A stretch of DNA of 64,000 nt from Ehretia macrophylla. Its lineage: Eukaryota; Streptophyta; Magnoliopsida; Boraginales; Ehretiaceae. The number at the start of each line of letters is the position of its first letter. Positions within the stretch are counted from its first letter, which is position 1. The DNA is taken from contig CM075780.1 in the NCBI GenBank assembly GCA_037974665.1, positions 56,027,594 through 56,091,593 on the forward strand, in the 5' to 3' direction. This document shows positions 58,524 through 64,000 of this stretch, one piece after another. The notes beneath the pieces were generated by a model. It saw only the letters and a program-made list of their open reading frames with translations, did no database searches and was not told the DNA's origin. The translations under genes were made by a program, and so were the position numbers.

Positions 58524-58848
58524 GAATCATTTGAGCGAAATTTTTGAAGGGTCATTTTAAGAATTTTGTAACCAAATAAATAAAATACTATTGAGCAAGC
58601 CCGGACCCAGGCATCGAGGGTCAGGGTATGCACTACAGTGATACAATAAATAACCAAAGGTTCGAGTACACTAATCTATACATAAACTAATACATATTAA
58701 GCGCATTTTAGCCATTAACAAAATATAAACATATAAAAAGAGAAATCATATAAGTAATTATAATTTATAATATTATGGTAATAAAAAAAGTACATTTTAC
58801 GATTGTCCTCAATGTGCCTTCGTGTTTTGAAAGCGTTGAATAATTGAC
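58524..58848. other. Junction sequence between gypsy pol and hAT transposase
   Basis: It holds 'gagcaagcccggacccaggc' text (58592) and AT-rich DNA, probably the 3' untranslated part of the hAT gene. The gypsy homology breaks off at its left edge with no duplication visible. Confidence 0.35.
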
Positions 58849-59430
58849 TCATTCAAATACATCTATTTTTATACAAGGGACTAAACAATCATTCATCCAA
58901 TTATCTCCCATTCGATTACGCAGTCGACTTTTCAAAATTTTCATCGCAGAAAATGTTCTTTTCATAGTGGCTATAACAATAGGTAAAGTTAATACCAACT
59001 TAGTAAGTGAATACACCAATGGATAAACACAATGCTTTTCGGTCCTCACAAGCATCTCTACAATGCTACCAATCCCTTTTAACTTTGAGAATCCATCACT
59101 ACTTTGCATATCAACAATATATGTGTCCAACTGATTTTCAAGAACTACCAAATCCATGGGAGAAAAATCATTTGGATAAAACTTAACAAATTCAACCACC
59201 TTGTGCTTCTCAAATGCATCAAATGATTTGTTTGGGTTCAAGCATCTCAAACAAAGAAGCAACTTAATATTTGCCTCGGTGAAATGGTTATTAAGCTCTT
59301 GAAGTTGCATATCCACAATAGAATAAAATAAATCAATGCGATAATAGTGCAAATTCGTAATATTTTGAACTCTACGTCATGATCGCCCTTTCTAGAAAAA
59401 CTTCTCTTCCATGTTAAGAATGTCAATGTC
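58849..59430 (-). pseudogene. hAT transposase C-terminal part (dimerisation domain)
   Basis: The frame 59352-58849 has 'NNHFTEANIKLLLCLRCLNP', 'FYPNDFSPMDLVVLENQL', and the hAT dimerisation segment 'YPLVYSLTKLVLTLPIV' followed by 'RTFSAMKILKSRLRNRMGDN' and 'WMNDCLV'. This is the end of the TTF-type/DUF4371 plant hAT transposase class (zinc-finger MYM-type protein 1-like). A short upstream frame ('WKRSFSRKG') extends it to 59430. The middle of the catalytic domain is missing from here and from the N-terminal part at 62784-63798. Confidence 0.88.
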
Positions 59431-60834
59431 AATTTAGCCCCTAAATCACTTTAATCTCAACTTTCGTGAAATATTGATCTAGTGATCTAGTTAGATTAAG
59501 CCGACCATCATAATGAATGCGACAATTTGAATCCTATGACCTCAACTTTAGTGCGTTATTAGCCACATGATATTGAAGCATCAAAACATCTCTATGTTAA
59601 CTAGGCATACATAAAACATGTTATAAACTACATCTTTCTACCTTTGGGTTACACAAGACATAATCATTTTAAGCCAATATAGTCTTAGGATGGTGGAGGG
59701 CTACGATAAAACTCTTTTTACCGCTTTACAATATAATATGAGTTTGCACATAGGAAGCTTTTTAATTTGTAAAGATCTCAATTATACATACAAGTCCATT
59801 TAAAAGCCAACATCACATATAAGCAATTAAACAAACATATATGCATCAATATAAAACATGAAGGATTATGGACTTAGTGCTAAGAAACCAAGCCTAGAAT
59901 AACCAAAACAAGCACATCAAGAATGCCTTCAATGGTCTTGATTTCTTGATTTCTCTAACACTTCAAAGGCCTCCAACTCCTTGGAAAACTTCAACTCCTT
60001 TGCAAAACCTCTTTGCAGATTACAACAAATTGCCACACTATAAAATGCTCTCTTGCAACAACAATGAAATGAGACTTATGCTTCATTTACAAGCCAATGA
60101 ATGAAAGAATAATTATTACAAAGTCATCCAATGAAATACAACCATTCATCATCCAATAAGCTTAGTCCATGACCCACCCAACAATCGTCGTTCATCAAAT
60201 ATTACATATGCATCACATACAACCATTCAATACACGTTCATAAAGCATTGAACATGTATCAAATGCATACATTCAAGAAAGCAAAATGAACACATAGCAC
60301 ATTCTCATGTAAGAATTCAATTACTTCAAATTTCATACTTTGAACCTTAAACATCTCATGTTTAACTACTAAAGGGATTTTTAACATGCATTAAAACTAT
60401 GATCATTGCATAATATATCAACCATATATGTGCTCGACAATAGATCAAGGCTTAATACAACTTTAGCTCAATCAAAAAAAAAAAAAACAAACTGTCCAAG
60501 TCAGTCGAGTAGCCGGTCGAGTTACTTGACCGGCTTTGCTCAACTGGCCTGGGCAGTGAGTTTGCAACAAAATCCAGTTTTTGCACTTTTGAGCTATTTC
60601 ATGTGTTTGAGTTCTTTGGCCATTTTGAAACTAGTCTAACATTATTTGCAATAGTCCAAGGGGTGATATATCTCATATAAACACAACATTATATCTCATA
60701 TAACATGAATCAAACACAAACTATATACATCAAATGTAACATTACAAATATATATCATATATATATTAAAACCTTTTAGCATTCAAAGTATAGAACAAGC
60801 AAATAACCATGTAAACATATGAAAATCAAGCATA
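59431..60834 (-). mobile_element. Internal or flanking part of an inserted LTR retroelement, unassigned
   Basis: This sequence separates the hAT fragments and lies on the internal side of the PBS at 60835. No gag or pol domain is recognised on either strand. A short inverted repeat (agccggtc / gaccggct, 60510-60534) and an A-run near 60475-60486 are present. Its left limit is estimated from where hAT similarity ends. Confidence 0.4.
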
Positions 60835-60847
60835 GGATCTGATACCA
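60835..60847 (-). promoter_or_regulatory. Primer-binding site, tRNA-Met-like
   Basis: TGGTATCAGATCC on the minus strand, 2 bp after the LTR end; the first 10 bases match the tRNA-iMet complement. Confidence 0.65.
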
Positions 60848-60849
60848 CT

Positions 60850-62778
60850 TGAAAGGACCTTCACAAGGCTTATGGAGAAAAATAGCTTAAAACCAAGAAT
60901 GATCCATGGCTAGAATTTTAAAATTTTCTATAACAAAGCTATATACATCCAAAAACCCTAGTCTTTATTTCATATGATTAATATAGTATAAACATATATA
61001 TATATAACTATATATATATTGTAGAGAGATATACAAGATATACCTCTTGAAAATCTTAGTATGGATGATGAAGAAACAAGCTCAAGCTTTGATAAATCAT
61101 CCTACAAGTGCAAGAGTCCTAGGTTGTCCACACAATCTTCAATGAGCTCCCTTGATTACCCAAGATGATGTGCTAGCTTCTTGGTAATGTAGACCAAGCA
61201 AGAAGAAGAAGATGAACAAAACAAATTTTCTCCTCTTCCTTTCTTTGGTTGGTCAAAAATCTCAAAAGCCAAGAGATAGAAGATTGTATCTTCAATTATA
61301 TCTTGCTATTGTGTAATGTATGTAATATAAATTGTGTAATATCTAGAAGACAAAAGATAGTGGATTATGACACACTTCACAATAGCTAATCATCTTGTCT
61401 TGTTTTAATCCTAGCCATTCAATTCAACAACCAATGGATAAGATAGTGATGTGGAGCTTTCCTAGCCAAGCATTTGGCATCTTCTCTTTTCAACACTAAT
61501 ATGTATGTATACATTTGAAATACGTATAGATACTTAATTACTCTTGAATACGTGCAATTAATTTAATATAATCACCATTAGTTTAAATTAAGGAAATAAT
61601 TTTATGTAATTGCACATTTGCTCCAACACTTTAAATAATTACACATTTGGCCCATTACCAATTAATAGCTGACATTAAACAATGTTAACACTTTAATGTA
61701 CCTCAACCAAATATAAGCTTATTCGAAACTTATTCATTTACGCTTTATTGTGTGTGACTCCCTAGATCCACCACCAAATAGCAATAAGGGAATATTAAAC
61801 AACTTTAACATATTTCGGGAATATCTCCGCTATTCCCAAAATACCCTCATGTTCTAGAGTGACGTCTAGCAACATATCAAGACAATTTATATGGCAATGA
61901 AGTCAAACAGGTGAATCTATTTATAGTCATGAATTAACGTACAATTTAATCCTTCTATTAACATATCCCGATCGAGCAAAGACCATGAAACGATTAAGTC
62001 TATAAACTCGATAATGATGCAAACATCTAATAGTTGGAATGAGAGATGACATCATTGAAAACACTTTTCCATCTTTCATACCCTGGCCAGGGTCTTCCTT
62101 ATTCTACAACCGAAATTAAATTGCATAAGATATCGCCTCACACCGGAGGTTAACAAATCCTTTCTCGACAATTACCTGTCAACTACTATACCAAAAATAT
62201 AACATGCAAGAGGCCGTAACTCATCTTGACAAATCAAAGACGAACATTGTCCAAGTACTAGTATTAAATTCCCAATATCTATTACAGCCGTAATTTCTCA
62301 AGTCTAAGGATAACATGTACATTCGCAATGAATAACAAACTATTAATCCGAAATCATGTAGCTTGTTATTCACGTCACATCCAATGATCTATTCTACCAA
62401 TAATCATTCACATGATTGCTAATTGCATCATATGCAATTATAGTTCACGGATCACTATCCTTTATCATTAATATCAAATATCAATCAAAGGTAACAATTC
62501 ATGTGATAGTCCATAATAGATTATTTTAGTCCTAGTCAAATAATCTAAAGACTATGAACAACTTTAGATATTATTCATATACAAATAAAATACGCCAAGA
62601 TATTCTAAACAACTTTTAGAATATATTTCCTTTATGAATATATCAGGCGACACATTCATATAATTGAAAGGAGAGAATATGAATATCATTAAAATGCCAT
62701 TGATTGATAAAACAAGATTACATTAAAATGCCCAAGAAAGGTCATCAAACTACATAGGATTATGGCATATCACTAACA
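60850..62778 (-). repeat. 5' LTR of a retroelement inserted in the hAT gene
   Basis: On the minus strand it starts TGTTAGTGATATGCCATAAT, exactly where the hAT coding text stops, and ends GAAGGTCCTTTCA, 2 bp before the primer-binding site. The length is 1929 bp, TG...CA. The right flank is actag (62779-62783). The matching 3' LTR was not found to the left, so the element is incomplete or its 3' end is elsewhere. Confidence 0.6.
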
Positions 62779-62783
62779 ACTAG

Positions 62784-63798
62784 CACCATCATAGTCTTGC
62801 CCACAAATTCTTGATACACTCAATCCATGTCTATTAAATAATGAATCGATTCCTCTTTTTATGGATAATGTAGCAGTGTTACTTATATGCATTATACCAA
62901 GAAAATGCTAAATAATACTTCATTTATGGTTCACATAACGCAAATCCATGGCCATTTCTTCTTTGATTGATACGTCCTACGTCTCATCAACAATAATAGC
63001 AAAATGTTCATCTCCAAGATCATTTATTATTGCGTTAATAGCCTCAATTGTAGCAGCATTGAAAAATTATTATTGAATGGAATGAGCAGTTAACCGATAA
63101 TTATCATGAGCATTTTACAAAATACAACTATTGATGGTCTCATTATGATTGGCAAGAAACTTGAAAATTTCAGAAAAATTACCTTGATTACTAGAATCCT
63201 CTGATTCATCAAGACCACAGAAATATAATCCTTGTTTCAAAAGAAACTGAGTGCAATCAATTGAAGCAGTTAATCAGCTTTGATATATTTCATGAACTTG
63301 ATCAGATTGCTTAAAGATAGAAGCTTCAATGTGTTGGCTTTGCTTCATCAAGTCTTGACCCCTTTTGTAAGCATTGTTATATGCACTATTTGGACCTCCA
63401 ATATGAATATTAAGTCTATTTTTAATACTCCAATTGATAAATCCATTTGTAGCAAATGTATCTCCACTTGACTATTTTCCACATCTGTCCTTAAAAGATA
63501 ACAATACAAACAATATGCAACATATTTAGTTATGTTGTATTCTAACCAACTGTCAACTTTATTAAACCAAGAGGGACAAAATTTTCTAAACTTATCCCAA
63601 ATTTTTTTCGAGAAAAATCATAATAACAGGGTTGATAAGGTCCCTTTTGTCAATAATATATCCCCGCACTTTATCTCGATCATCCGGATTGTAATTTGTA
63701 ATTTTTGGACATAATCCAGGATATATTGGAAGATCTTCTATATTGACCTCAATCCGAGGTTGGTTTGAACAATGATATGCATTATTTTTACTACTCAT
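62784..63798 (-). pseudogene. hAT transposase N-terminal part (TTF zinc finger, DUF4371)
   Basis: It starts Met-Ser-Ser-Lys-Asn-Asn at 63798, with 'NIEDLPIYPGLCPKI..YNPDDRDKVR', the TTF-type entry segment. After a stretch with stops, frames give 'SGDTFATNGFINW', 'QGLYFCGLDESEDSSNQGNF', 'EAINAIINDLGDEHFAIIVDE' (the first acidic region of the catalytic domain), and near 62800-62870 'GIDSLFNRHGLSVSRICGQD' followed by Tyr-Asp-Gly-Ala-Ser, where the LTR insertion cuts it. Several stops make it non-functional. Together with 58849-59430 it is one gene split by the insertion, and part of its centre is lost. Confidence 0.85.
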
Positions 63799-64000
63799 TC
63801 CAAGCGAAATTTATTAATCGGAAATTGATATTTTATTTAAACATTTATCTATGAATATCTAGAAAAAAAATATTAATTTTAGACTTTTAGTTATTCCTAA
63901 ACTAATAATAAACAATATTTATAAAATTCAAAAATAAAAAATAACTCTAACTAAAATTATAAAACATAACACCGTAGATATTAAAATCTACAATTATAAA
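63799..64000. other. AT-rich end of window, 5' side of the hAT gene
   Basis: Presumed upstream region of the hAT transposase. No terminal inverted repeat is visible before the window ends. Confidence 0.35.

Noticed and set aside
1..64000. tRNA or rRNA genes
   Set aside because: Only short tRNA-complementary primer-binding sites of retroelements were found; no cloverleaf or rRNA core text was recognised by eye.

Overview
The window is AT-rich nuclear DNA from a flowering plant, most likely a eudicot. It has plant-type spliced coding sequence, CACTA, pogo-like, Mutator-like and hAT-type DNA transposons, Ty1/copia and Ty3/gypsy (Tekay/Del-like chromovirus) LTR retrotransposons, and L1-type LINE debris. 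No bacterial-style operon, rRNA, tRNA or CRISPR signal was seen. Almost everything is nested, decayed transposable-element sequence, plus one convincing host gene.

Layout. (1) 0.66-12.25 kb: an outer inverted-repeat element, probably Mutator-like, is split by a complete 10.4-kb CACTA element (1145-11565, TSD att). The CACTA carries a tandem array of about 453-bp units, itself split by a 3.15-kb solo LTR (3722-6875, TSD aacac). It also has a GC-rich hairpin, proline-codon-like CCA tracts and exon-like captured fragments. (2) 12.3-21.8 kb: the least repetitive part. It holds a three-exon gene on the minus strand (CDS 14295-15588) for a NaKR-type heavy-metal-associated (HMA) protein, with a pogo/Emigrant-like MITE just downstream and foldback MITEs at 18.96 and 19.80 kb. 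(3) 21.8-35.1 kb: a minus-strand copia element broken by a solo LTR (23277-26638, TSD attgg) and by a gag-only, pol-deleted gypsy derivative (29319-34741, TSD ctaat/ctaac). (4) 35.1-48.6 kb: LTR remnants interrupted by a structurally complete but coding-dead Tekay-like gypsy element (36493-46394, two 2461-bp LTRs, TSD ttctg), then a lone copia 5' LTR plus PBS in inverted orientation. (5) 48.6-52.4 kb: a G-rich tract, a hAT-like element containing a LINE 3' fragment, and a second LINE tail. (6) 52.6-58.5 kb: a second Tekay-like element with its 3' LTR and pol but truncated before gag. (7) 58.5-64 kb: the two ends of a DUF4371/hAT-dimerisation transposase gene, separated by about 3.3 kb that includes an LTR of another retrotransposon with its PBS.

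The only gene likely to serve the plant is the NaKR-like one. The mobile-element genes all carry stops, frameshifts or lost catalytic residues. Perfect or near-perfect target-site duplications let the insertion order be read: the gag-only gypsy element and one solo LTR entered the copia; the intact-LTR gypsy entered an older LTR; the CACTA entered the outer inverted-repeat element; and the 3.15-kb solo LTR entered the CACTA array.
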